NCBI GenBank assembly: GCA_036784855.1
Contig: JAZDSV010000029.1
Location: forward strand, 1-64,000
Reading direction: 5' to 3'
Source: Aphelidium insulamus
Lineage: Eukaryota > Aphelidiomycota > Aphelidea > Aphelidiaceae
DNA: 64,000 bases
Part shown: piece after piece, positions 43,300 to 56,448 of the stretch
Layout: every line of letters begins with the position of its first letter
Numbering within the stretch: the stretch's first letter is position 1
The notes under the pieces: model-generated
The model's database searches: none
Told to the model about the DNA's origin: nothing
What the model saw: the letters and a program-made list of their open reading frames with translations, nothing else
Translations under genes and position numbers: made by a program

Positions 43300-44150
43300 C
43301 TCACCAGCTCATGCGCCGCCACCGACGCCATGGCATTTAGACCGTGTTCGTGCACATCCGGCTCAGACATTGCGCACCTACGCATCAGTCAGACGTAAAT
43401 ACTTGACCAAGGCCAAAGAACGCACATGGTGTGTGGAATTCTACTGGGGTCGCCCAGAACTGCGTACAGATACTTTTGGCTAGACACCCACGACCAGGAA
43501 TGATAGCCGCAGTAGTCTTTGCCAAAGCAGACATTTTTGTCGCACACCTTGACGGTGGAATCGAATATCAAGTAGTATAGGCCATCCTCCTCATACGGCA
43601 AATGCTTGTCATTGATCACGCCGGCAATAATTTTGCTAATCTTCTTGTCACTGAGCGAGCGGTCCAGCTTGACTTTGCTAGTGCTGTGCAGATTGTACGT
43701 GCTGGCCACCTTGATGTTGCGACTGGGATGGTTGTTGTCCTTGTCGGTGAAGTCCAGCGTGGTGTCATACCATCTGCATCGTGATCAGTTAACAAAATTC
43801 TGTCAATGCAACCATTAATATCACACGTACGATGTCTTGGTGATGCCATTCATGAACCGCGTTAGGGCTTCCTGTTTCGACTTGGACTTGGTCAACCACT
43901 CGTCGCCGTAAAAGATCAAATGAATATTGGCAGCGCTGGTAATGACGCGGCCACCTTGATACGTGATATTACTGGACTGCGAGCCGGGGTGATGATGTGA
44001 TGCTGCTGCTGCTGTTGTAGTGTGGACCGAGTTCCATCCGCGTGGAGAACGGGCCTCCCACGCGAGCGGAGTGGGGATGTCGACGATATATTGTTGTTGG
44101 GCCGAGCATGCCAACAACACTGTTGCAGTAAAGACTGTCCAGCGCAGCAT
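42856..44150 (-). CDS. EXORDIUM-like (phosphate-induced protein 1) secreted protein
   Basis: Exons 44150-43831, 43773-43426, 43377-43305, 43239-43158 and 43106-42856 give 357 residues. A signal peptide (VFTATVLLACSA) is followed by the family segments VITSAANIHLIFYGDEW, then RSLSDKKISKIIAGVI, GLYYLIFDST, FGKDYCGYHSW, and the late MASVAAHEL joined to SELVTDPEFDAW. HEL with the following Asp/Glu is the likely metal-binding or structural core. EXORDIUM proteins are best known as plant extracellular growth regulators and also occur in bacteria. The C-terminus ends in an unusual poly-Lys tail. The third intron (43240-43304) contains a (TA)n run. Confidence 0.78.
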
Positions 44151-44472
44151 GGACAAAATGTTCAGTGTTTAAGAGTATGGCAACAGTTTGGTAGAGATAT
44201 AAGTGATTTTGCCGCAGACGAGATAAGAGTGAAAGAAGCCGGAGATGGCATGAGCGATTTGTAATGTCGCACGGTCGCACAACCGGCAGCCAATCCCGAT
44301 CTCTCTACAGTATGCAGAGTGGTGCGATACAGCGGTGCAATTTACACTTCAAGGTCGAGTACACTACAATGCAATTCAACCCATACATATATCAAATCAG
44401 TGTGGCAGACATCGCAATATGTAAATATGCCAGTTCGAGCGTTGTCTCGTATTTGCAATCAATCAGCATTGC

Positions 44473-47400
44473 ATGGCGACGGTTCAATTGGACGCGCCGG
44501 CATTTCACCGCCGCATTGGCAACCTGGTCCGCTACTGGAAGGTGTGCACCTACTGCATGTATGCACATGTAGCACTGTAGTTATGTCGTCTGCAGGAACA
44601 TCCGGACGCCTTCTCTGCCGCTGACTGCATTCTGGTGCCGGTGGGTACCGCGGATGAGAATTCGCCCACCTACCAGAAGAGCATCTCCATACAGGTAAGA
44701 CTCTGGGCTCTGGTTTTGCTGTATCTAGCTTATTTCCTGTAGTCGTGGCTGTTTGGCTACGAGTTCCCGGACACTTTGCTCCTGTTCACCACCAACACCG
44801 TGTATGCGCTCTGCAGCACCAAAAAGGGTACGCTGCACAAGGGTCATGCTATACGCATTCATCTTCTTGCAGCCACAATCCTGGAGCAGCTGAACGCTCA
44901 CCCGGGGCGCACGATTGAAGTAAAGACATTCAAGCGCACCAAAGAGGACACCACAGGTGCTGCCATGAAGGACTTCCTCGCTCAAGTCGCCAAACATGTA
45001 CAATATGTTTTTACGTACTTGTCAAGAGAGCTTACATCCTCCATATACAGACGCGAATTGGCGTCTTTCCCAAAGACAAGTTTGGCGGCAAGGTGATTGC
45101 AGAGTGGATGGCTCAGTATGAAACCATCAAGGCGAAACTCGAGGAGGTGGACATCTCGGCCGCCGTGGGCACTGTGCTGGCAGTTAAAGATAGCGATGAG
45201 CTGGTATGCTCTCTTGCAATGTTAAAGCTGAAGTGTATGCTTATGTAAATGTTGGTTTAGAAAACACTCAAGAGCGCATGCAAGCTATCGTCCATTGTGA
45301 TGCAAAAATATTTCGTTGACCAAATGGCGACAATCGTCGACGAGGAAAAGAAAATTACACACGAGAAATTGGCAGCCCGCGTAGAAAATGCCGTATTCGA
45401 GGACAAGATCCGTGCCAAGCTAAACTTTCCCGCCGATGTATGTTGACTAACTATTTACGCTCCCCTCACCATCAGGTCAATATGGAGCTGCTGGACTGGT
45501 GTTACACGCCCATCATTCAAAGTGGTGGAGAGTACGATCTGAAGCCCAGTGCCGTGTCGAGTAACAAGAATCTATCGCCTGGCACCATTATTAGCTCGCT
45601 CGGGTTGCGCTACCGTACATACTGCTCCAACGTGGGTCGCACATACCTAATTGATCCGACAAAGGTGTGTTAAACGCCACAAGATAACTGTATACACCTA
45701 AAATCTTGTTCAGGAGCAAGAATCGTGCTACAACTTTCTTGTGGAGCTGCAAGCTGCCGTCGTTGACCAGATGAAGGACGGTGTCACGTGCAAGCAGCTG
45801 TACACATTTGCCCAAAATTACGTCAAGGAGAAGCGGCCAGAGTTGGAAGGAAACTTTATCAAGAGCATTGGCTTTGTGGTATGTCGTTGATGTTCGAAGC
45901 AGTAAGGCCTAATTCGGCTGCAGACGGGAATCGAGTTCCGAGACGGCACATACGTTATTGGCGCCAAGTCTAACCGTGAGCTTCTCAACGACATGACTGT
46001 CAGTTTGTCGATCGGATTCCAGAATGTGGCCAATCCAGCTGCCACGGACGAGCAGTCTAAAACGTACTCACTGCTATTGGTGGACACGGTGCAGGTGGGA
46101 GAGCGCGGTGGATCTTTCATCACGGACGCAAGCAAAAAGTTTGGTGACATTTCCTTCTTCTTCAAGGGGGAGTCTGATGCGGAGGAGGAGCCGCAGGAGA
46201 AGCCGCTGCCTGCCACACGCACCGGAAAATCTGCCATACTGAAGACCAAGTTGCGCAATGAGAACCGTGATGAAGCAGAGAGCCAGGAAATGAAGAGGAG
46301 AGCACACCAGGGCGGACTGTTGCAACAGCGAGTCAAGGATGGCTTGGCGCGCTTCTCGGAGAATGGAGGAGCCGTCTCAAAGACTCCTCGCATGCTCTTC
46401 CGACGCTTCGAGAGCTACAAAAAAGAAACGCTGCTGCCGCGCGAGATCAAGAATAACAAAATCGTGGTGGACAAGCGTGCAGACTCGATTATTTTGCCGA
46501 TATTTGGCATGGCGGTCCCGTTCCATGTGGCCACTCTGAAGAACATTAGCAAAAACGAGGAAGGCGAATTCATCTATCTGCGCCTCAACTTCAACACACC
46601 TGGGCAGATTGCCAAGAAGGACGAGGTGTTGCCGTACGAAGACGCCAACGCCCAGTTCATCAGGTCGTTCACTTTCCGTAGCACAGACCTCATCCGCTAC
46701 AATGAACTGTACAAGGAGATTGGCGACATGAAGCGTGAGACGGCCAAAAAGGAAGCACAGCGCCGCGAGATGGCCGACCTGGTGGAGCAGGAGCAGTTGG
46801 TAGAGGCCAAACGGCCCGCCGCCATCCTGCCCGAGGTCACGGTGCGCCCCAGTCTGGAAGGCAAGAAACTGCCGGGCGACTTGCAGATCCACACCAATGG
46901 ATTCCGCTACCGCCCGATCCGCGGCGACCACAAGGTGGATGTGCTGTTCAGCAACATCAAGCACCTGTTCTTCCAACCGTGCGACCACGAGCTGTACGTG
47001 ATTCTGCACTGCCACCTAAAGAACCCCATTATTGTCGGCAAGAAGAAGACCAAGGACATCCAATTCCTGCGCGAGGCGTCCGAAGCGGCATTCGACGAGA
47101 CTAGCAACCGTCGCCGCCGCTTCCACCACGGCGACGAGGACGAGCTGATGGCTGAGCAGGAGGAGCGCCGCCGTCGCCAGAAGCTCAACAAGGAGTTCAA
47201 GATGTTCGCGGAGAAGGTGTATGAAGTGAGCGGGTTCCTGGAGGCGGACGTGCCCATCCGTGAACTGGGGTTCAACGGCGTGCCGTCGCGTAGCAACGTG
47301 TTCCTGCAACCGACCACCGAGTGTCTGGTGCACCTGACGGACCCGCCGTTCCTGGTGCTGACGCTGGCCGATGTGGAGATTGCGTACCTGGAGCGCGTGC

Positions 47401-47997
47401 AGTTCCACCTCAAGAACTTTGACATCGTGTTTGTGCTCAAGGACTTTTCGCGGCAGCCGGTGCAGATAAACTCCATCCCCATGAACCAGCTGGAGAACAT
47501 CAAAGAATGGCTGGACTCGGTGGACATTCTGTTCATGGAGGGCCCGTATAATCTTAACTGGGGCGCCATCATGAAGAACATAAATGAGGATCCGGCCGGT
47601 TTCTACGAGGACGGCGGCTGGGCCAACTTGATGGGCGAAGGTGAGGGCGGCGAGGACGGCGATGAGACCGAAGAGGAGTCTGCCAGCGAGTATGAAGCCA
47701 GCGAGTCAGGCAGCGAGTCGTCAGACGTTGGTTTAATTGTTTGTGTCTCGATTATGTCTGTAATCATTAATATAGGAGGTGACTGAGTCGAGCGTGGATG
47801 AGAGTGAAGAGTCGTCGAGCGCGGCAGAGGACGATGGTGGCAGCGAGGATGAGAGCGGTGAAGACTGGGACGAGTTGGAGAGGAAGGCTCGCCGGGCGGA
47901 CGAGCGCCGCGGAGCCAAGGCGGAAATGCGCGGTGGCAAGCGCGGTGACGATGCCGACTCGGACGATGATTTGCGGCCAAAGAAGAAGAAGCGATAG
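44473..47997 (+). CDS. SPT16: SPT16, large subunit of the FACT histone chaperone
   Basis: FACT (SPT16 with POB3/SSRP1) disassembles and rebuilds nucleosomes during transcription and replication. Ten exons (44473-44541, 44596-44694, 44743-44827, 44873-44997, 45051-45203, 45261-45437, 45476-45664, 45714-45878, 45924-47726, 47776-47997) give 1028 residues, the usual size. An inactive aminopeptidase-like N-domain shows [21 protein letters not shown] and [16 protein letters not shown]. The middle has the pleckstrin-like domains ([20 protein letters not shown]). The C-terminus is the histone-binding acidic tail ending KKKKR. Introns cluster in the first 1.4 kb. CCAAT is at 44290. Confidence 0.97.
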
Positions 47998-48134
47998 TTA
48001 CATCAACGAATATTGTGTGGCAATATACTGCATTCAGTCTGTGTGCTGTGGGTGTGTTGCCGCGAATGTAGTGAGCTCCTGGTGATAAGTACCACGTATG
48101 CAACAACAATGACAGACAGAAAGACGCAAAGGCT

Positions 48135-49869
48135 CTACTGCGTGGCAGGCTGGGCGACAATCAACTGTTTCAGCTTGGCGGCATCGGCGGGGCAGTGCTG
48201 AACGCGCATCGGGCGGTCCAGCATTCCGACAAAGGTCGCGGGAATGGGCACCGGGTGCGTGTCGGGATGCTGTAATGCATCGCGCTCCACCTGCATCATC
48301 TGCTCGGCGCCCTCAGAAGCGTGGCGACACAGCTCCGGCTTGACGGCCTGCAGGACAGAGTGCAGAAACTTTGCCGGATGAGCCGTGGCCAAGCAGATTG
48401 TCGGCAGCGGCGATGGCAATGAGAGCGCAGTGTGCACGCCAACAGCCGTATGCGGATCAAGTACCAGGCCGTGCTGCATGCCGACATCCAATGCAGCGCC
48501 ATGCACACTCTGGATAATGTGTGAGGTGGTGGCGTCGTCGCAGCGCTGCGAGCCAAAGCAGGACCGGGCCATCGCCAGCAGGTCGACTGTAACAGACTCG
48601 CTATCTACTAAAGCTTCTTTCGGCAGTCCATCCAGCACGCTGAACTTTCCAGATGAGGCCAGCTGCGCCATCCACGACGATATGCAGGCGGACGCTCGCC
48701 GCCGCAACTCCCGCTCATCAGGGCAGTGGCTGCGCAAAGCCTCGCACACCAAATGCCACAGAAAACGCTCAAAATTACTGCTGACCTGAATGTCCATGGC
48801 GGGGCTGAGTGTGGCGTGCACTGTGGCCGCCTTGGCGTAGACACCCGTGCGCAAGAACCTATCCAGAATGTCGTTGGCGTTTGTGCCGACAAGCAGCTGC
48901 TGCACCGGCAACCCGAGTTCCCGTGCATAGTAGCCGGCCAGCACGTCGCCAAAGTTACCCGTGGGCACCGCGAACCGCACCTCGGGCGCCTTATCGCGCC
49001 CAGTAGTCAAATCCCAGCCATTGGCGCGCGCAGCGGCAAAGTACGCCTGAAAGTAGTACACTGTCTGCGCCAGAATGCGCGCCCAGTTGATGCTGTTGAC
49101 GGCGCCCAGCTGGTGCGTGCCGCGCAACTCCTTGTCCATGAAGAGCGCCTTGACGGCGGTCTGGCAGTCGTCGAACGTGGCGCCGCCATCCACGGCGATG
49201 TTGTGCACGTTGGCGTCGGGCACCGAGCACATTTGCGCGCGCTGCAGCAGCGAGACGCGGCCATGCGGGTGCAGTATGAACACGTCAATGTCACGCTTGC
49301 CGCGCAGGCCGTAGATGGCAGCGCCGCCAGTGTCGCCGCTGGTGGCCCCAATGACGGTCAGACGGCGGCGGCTGTGTGCCGGCAGCTTCTCATTCCGCCT
49401 GCGCAGAAAGTACTCAAAGTAGCCACAGGTTGCCGAGCAGTTGCAGCGCCACATCCTTGAACGCCAATGTGGGTCCGTGGTACAGCTCCAGCAGCCAGAG
49501 GGGACCGCGGTCGCCACCCGCAGCCGCCTGGCTGTGCAGTGCATCGGGCAGACGAGCGACGGGGGTCACATCGGGGTGTGTGAACTGTCCGGCAGCATAG
49601 CTCCGGCGCACCAGCTGTTCCATATCCGCAGGTGGTACCTCCTCCGCGCCAATGAATAGCGGGAACAGGCGCATACACAGCTGGCAGTAGTCGAGCGAGG
49701 CCCAGTCGCGTAGGAACGTATCGGGCAGCCGCGGAATGGTGTCGGGCACGTACAGGCCTCCATCGGGCGCCAGTCCCTGCATCACGGCCTCCTCAAACGT
49801 GACGGTGCCGGCCAGTGCATCTGCGCCGTCATTGAGCCTGTCGGCGCAGCGCGTTGACCTGTAGCGCAT
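48135..49869 (-). CDS. Threonine synthase, with an apparent 7-nt frameshift
   Basis: PLP enzyme making threonine from O-phosphohomoserine; presence implies threonine prototrophy. Landmarks are VTFEEAVMQGLAPDGGLYVP, HGPTLAFKDVALQLLGNL with the PLP Lys, VIGATSGDTGGAAIYGL, GAVNSINWARILAQTVYY and FAVPTGNFGDVLAGYYA. Homologues read GNLFEYFL, but here GNL (in the frame from 49869) and FEYFL (in the frame ending at 48135) are separated by seven extra bases near 49420 and lie in different frames. No GT-AG pair removes them. The gene is otherwise intact, so this is a recent mutation or an assembly error. Confidence 0.92.
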
Positions 49870-51945
<2,076 letters not shown>

Positions 51946-51959
51946 ACATCTCATAGTAC

Positions 51960-52890
51960 TTCTAAACGCTTACATGGCGGAGTTTTGTCGCGCTGTACGC
52001 CACTACTTTCATAATACAGTTCATTTGCATGGCAGTTTACCTAATAAGATCTTTCATAATACAGAAACGCTCATTTGCATGGCAGTTTACCTAATAAGAT
52101 CTTTCATAATACAGAAACGCTCATTTGCATGGCAGTTTACCTAATAAGGTCTTTCATAATACAGAAACGCTCATTTGCATGGCAGTTTACCTAATAAGGT
52201 CTTTCATAATACAGAAACGCTCATTTGCATGGCAGTTTACCTAATAAGGTCTTTCATAATACAGAAACGCTCATTTGCATGGCAGTTTACCTAATAAGGT
52301 CTTTCATAATACAAAACGCTCATTGCTACCTGGAAGTTTACATGCGTGCATGTTTCATTTTCATAATACAGAACGCTCCTTTATGGCAGTTTACCTAATA
52401 AGGTCTTTCATAATACAGAAACGCTCATTTGCAGTTTACGTGTAGCAGTTTACTCTAATAAGGTCTTTCATAATACAGAAACGCTCATTTGCATGGCAGT
52501 TTACCTAATAAGATCTTTCATAATACAGAAACGCTCATTTGCATGGCAGTTTACCTAAGATCTTTCATAATACGAACGCTCATTTGCATGCAGTACCTAT
52601 AAGGTCTTTCATAATACGAAACGCTCATTTCATGGTTACCAATAACTTCCAGAAACGCTCATTTGCATGGCAGTTTACCTAATAAGATCTTTCATAATAC
52701 AGAAACGCTCATTTGCATGGCAGTTTACCTAATAAGATCTTTCATAATACAGAAACGCTCATTTGCATGGCAGTTTACCTAATAAGATCTTTCATAATAC
52801 AGAAACGCTTACATGGCGGGGGTTTTGTCGCGCTGTACGCCACTTCTTTCATAATACAGTTCATTTGCATGGCAGTTTACCTAATAAGAG
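51960..52890. repeat. 50-bp satellite array (about 16-17 units) directly after actin
   Basis: The unit is agaaacgctcatttgcatgg cagtttacctaataagatct ttcataatac. Units at both ends are nearly identical, while those between about 52310 and 52650 are degenerate and shortened. The array is framed by two copies of a longer motif (cttacatggcgg, gttttgtcgcgctgtacgcc) at about 51969-52010 and 52808-52850. It starts 15 bp after the actin stop, so it must lie in or next to the actin 3' UTR. Confidence 0.97.
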
Positions 52891-53037
52891 CATCTCCACC
52901 GCTATGTCTATTTCCTGTTCTATTCTATTCCAAACAGAAAAATAAATACGTTGGCACCAGCTCCTGCAGTGGCCCTAGGGGCACAGTATGAAGGCGCAGC
53001 ACCAGCACCGCCCGTATACCAGTTACCACGCATATTT

Positions 53038-53346
53038 ACCGCGATAATAAGCACCAGCAATAATACAATACAATACAATACAATACAATACAATACAATA
53101 TACAATATAGTTACAATATAGTTGTGTATGGCCATCAAGCATTTTATTTACCGCGATAATAAGCACCAGCAATAATACAATACAATACAATACAATACAA
53201 TATACAATATAGTTACAATATAGTTGTGTATGGCCATCAAGCATTTTATTTACCGCGATAATAAGCACCAGCAATAATACAATACAATACAATACAATAC
53301 AATATACAATATAGTTACAATATAGTTGTGTATGGCCATCAAGCAT
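53038..53346. repeat. About 102-bp minisatellite, three units, each with an (AATAC)n core
   Basis: Units start accgcgataataagcaccag at 53038, 53150 and 53252. Each holds 4-6 copies of aatac, then tatagttacaatatagttg and tatggccatcaagcatttt. The first unit is longer by two pentamers. Together with the satellite just upstream it makes a 1.4-kb repeat island before the Crinkler-type gene. Confidence 0.97.
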
Positions 53347-53982
53347 TTTCTGTTTGAAACAGAACGCAGCGGTGGGGGAATTTGCTTGTTTTGGTTTATT
53401 CTATTTAAAACGTACTAGGGGGTTTATTTCGATTCGATTAGATAGTGAATAGTTACTGGACCCGGACTACTTGTCCGACCAGATCCAGCAGCCAGAGACC
53501 ATTGACTTGTGCAGACAGGACGGACCGCAGGAAATCGCATCAGGTTTGTTTGTTCAGGCTAGTACGTGTATTTTTTTTTCAGCTTTGGTTCTTGTGAACG
53601 TGCTAGAACGTGTATTTTTCTTTCAGCTTTGGTTCTTGTGACAAGCCTGCCCCAGACTGCGCGCGCGCCAAGAGTGGACAAATTGCTTCTGTTTCTCGAT
53701 CAGGGCGGCAAGTTAAATTTTCAATTGAAGAAGGCTAGGGTACTCTCAATGGTGCCTCACGTTATATTTGCTCAACTCTCAGTGGACAGCATCGTGTGAT
53801 TTCCTGCAGTCTGAGCTGGCTGCACAAGTGAAGTACTCCGGTCCTCCGGTCCTCCAAATTGTGCAGCCACTAATGTATAGTGACGAGCCCATTGTTCGTG
53901 CTGCAAAATTCAACCAATCAGAACGCCGATAAGATGAAATTTTTTTCTCGTCACTCTTTCTCGTTCTCATTTCGTTTTCAAA
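53347..53982. other. Upstream region of the Crinkler-type gene
   Basis: A short direct repeat (cgtgtatttttttttcagctttggttcttgtg, in two variants at about 53562 and 53609) and a CCAAT box at 53914, 69 bp before the ATG. No separate gene is supported. Confidence 0.6.
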
Positions 53983-56042
53983 ATGGCAGCTCTGTGGATT
54001 CGATACAGCGTCGGCGGTGGGCCGGTTCGCATCAACATCGACGGTATGAGCGACGTCATGGATCTGGTCCAATACCTCTGCACTACCCAGCCCAAGCTGA
54101 AGGGTGTCGATGCGAGCGATGTCACCGTCCACTCTCCCGACGACTCGCACCAGTACGATTTGGATGTTAAATTATCGGCATTGGGTCAGACTACATTGAA
54201 GAATCCTCACATTGTCAAGTTTGCTCTACCGCAGCAATGTGAGTAACACATATCCATCATAGAACGGCTAACTCTTTGCAGACGGCCCCCTTAGCACTGG
54301 TATGTCAAGTAACGACGCACTCCATGCAAGCACGGGTAAGCGTATTGCTCATTTTAATTTTCTAATCAGCAGCAGGCTCGAAGAAGCGTCGGCTCAACGA
54401 TGAGCCTGACCTGAAGCCGTTTGACATGACGAAGCTCCTTAAGCCCAGTGAAGTTCAGCCTCCAGCTATCGAAAGTGATGCGCCGCCATTCACCGCACGT
54501 CCAGACTGGCTTGTCGATGCCGTTGCCGAGATTCGCACAAATTTTTTGGCTTCTGATGGAAGCTCCCGTGTTGAGCCAATGGCCCTGGTGCGTTGCAGCC
54601 GAGGCGGCAAGACACGTGCATTAAAGGAGATCGCTATGATGCTTAAACAGACCACTCTGCCGGAGGCGAGTATCATCTTCGTTTCGTTCAATGATAAAAC
54701 TTCATTGGAACCGTGGGAAAATGCTGACCCCGTCGCTGCTCTCTGTCGCCGAATCGCGTTTGCGGCCATGCCTGATGAGGACGATTTTTTAATCGACGTG
54801 AGCTCCCAGCAAATCTTGAAATGGCTTGGCAAACATCCTTGCGTCCTGCTGATCGACGAACTTAACTTGCTCGAAGGTCTGAAAGACGTGGAAACAGTCA
54901 ATCAATCGTCGTCAAGTGTCACGGCTACTACCAGAGTTGCAAAGTTCCTCAAGGACAACTTTCTGTCCAGCGAAAATCGCTATTTATTGTTTTCGTCCCA
55001 TATGCTCTCTGCAGCCTCGAACTTGTCAGATTATATGGCGACCTCTAGTAATCGAAATGTCTCTCTGCTAGAGCTGCCGTTAATCCCGAATTTGAAAGTG
55101 GCAATCGATAATTTCCACTGGCCCCTCTTAAAGGCACGCCAAGCACTGTACTACGGATCGATCCCGGCTTTGATACACCAGGCACGTAGGAAAGCCGAGC
55201 CAATAAGGAGACGTACAAAGGCTATCAACGATTGTATCTCGGGGGGCCTTATCACGAATACAAGTATCAGGCAATTAATGGCTAGCTTTATCACTGGAGC
55301 ATACCGCAATATACCGAAACCGCTATTACAATTGATGGACAGCTCGCGCGATGGGACCAATTTTAAAATCAAATGGATCCCGTACCATATGATTGAAGCC
55401 CTGAGTTGTTTCGCTGATATCGATGGCGCATTGAGCCCCGAGATTAAGCGCTGGCTCGAGCTCATTGTTTCTCAATTCAGAGCCTTCGAACGGGCAAAGG
55501 AATCCTCGGGCGATGGTTGGGAGGCTCTTTTCGTCATCACGTTGATCGTCCGATGTCTCACTGGACTCTTTGATGTGGATTTATTCAATCTCGATGCGAT
55601 CGGTTTCGCTCTTTTGAAAATGCCCGAGTACACTGTATCTTATGATGGGCCGTTCGAGGGATTTGACGGATACATGACTGATGTCAAAGACGTCGACGAC
55701 TTCATAAAGAAGATACCAAAGCCACAGAGTCTAAAGTTGCACATCGCCATTTACGTTCCGCCTAACGCGATGTTTGAGCGCTACGACGTGATCGTAGTCG
55801 CATGGGACAAAGTGGGTAGGAGAAATATTATCGGGTATCAGTTGAAAGAAGGTGCCAAGCTACCAAAGTCGCGCATTAACAAGAACTTTACATCAAGTTA
55901 TGTGATTCGCGGTAAAGCGGCTGACGACTGGAAGAAATATGGCTGGCTGGTGGCATCAGATCAAGAGATTGATGAATTTATGGGCGTGTCGGGAAGGCAG
56001 TGGACTCCGAAACAGTGGAAGGCCTTGAAGTCGGTTACCTAA
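53983..56042 (+). CDS. Crinkler/RHS-type (CR) effector-like protein: header, P-loop NTPase, nuclease-like C-terminus
   Basis: Exons 53983-54238, 54282-54299 and 54373-56042 give 647 residues. The N-terminal 85 residues are a ubiquitin-like-type header (MAALWIRYSVGGG, then IDGMSDVMDLVQYLCTTQP). A short linker with KKRR could be a nuclear signal. A P-loop NTPase follows, with CSRGGKTRALKE as a divergent Walker A and CVLLIDELN as Walker B. The C-terminal part has YDVIVVAWDK and then IIGYQLKEGAK, a spacing that suggests a PD-(D/E)xK-type nuclease. This architecture matches the Crinkler-RHS class of oomycete, chytrid and arbuscular fungi, which may act in host cells or in genome conflict. There is no classical signal peptide. 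A repeat island lies upstream and a SINE-like element downstream. Activity is unproven. Confidence 0.72.
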
Positions 56043-56124
56043 ACACACATTATCATTACGTCTGCTTGTATCCATCCTTGTAACATTGAATAAAATTGCT
56101 GTTTCGTGCGATCCACTACTGACC

Positions 56125-56260
56125 ATCGCCGTGGTGTGGTGCAGTGGTAACGTTGCTGCCCGCAGACGGCCAGCGGCAGGTTCGACTCCCGTCTGTGCAT
56201 ATTTTCTTACTACGCTCTGTATCGCGTTCTTACTACGCTCTGTATCGCCGTGGTTTTTTT
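56125..56260 (+). mobile_element. tRNA-like pol III element, candidate SINE with 11-bp flanking repeats
   Basis: A perfect A box (TGGTGCAGTGG, 56137-56147) and B box (GGTTCGACTCC, 56179-56189) are spaced as in a tRNA gene. The acceptor and anticodon stems pair poorly, so it is not a working tRNA. Two copies of ttcttactacgctctgtatcg follow. The 11-mer atcgccgtggt occurs at both ends (56125-56135 and 56244-56254), like a target-site duplication, and a T8 run at 56254-56261 would stop pol III. Confidence 0.5.
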
Positions 56261-56261
56261 T

Positions 56262-56448
56262 CTAGTGGTGACTAGTTAGGTCAAATTGTCTGCAATAATG
56301 CTACCATACGCGCATGCGCGGCATATAAGTATGAGTGGTATAAGCTTTGCAATTACAACCCAGTGAGCGGTAAGGAGCTTCGGTAGCTGTATACAAGACT
56401 TTTTGACAGTGAATTTACAGCCAGTGCACATCAACCAGACAGATCACG
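56262..56448. other. Promoter interval of the MED18-like gene
   Basis: No gene was seen between the pol III element and the start at 56449. A short stretch atgcgcggcatataagtatg (56311-56330) is a TATA-like candidate. Confidence 0.4.

Noticed and set aside
48726-49460. 244-codon frame antisense to threonine synthase
   Set aside because: Shadow frame; the minus strand has clear enzyme motifs.
52036-52800. CRISPR-like array
   Set aside because: Units are contiguous 50-bp satellites without unique spacers, in a eukaryotic genome.
53023-53346. Tyr/Cys/Ile repeat protein on the minus strand
   Set aside because: Translation of the (AATAC)n minisatellite only.
56130-56200. Functional tRNA gene
   Set aside because: A and B boxes are perfect, but acceptor and anticodon stems have several mismatches and position 33 is not T.
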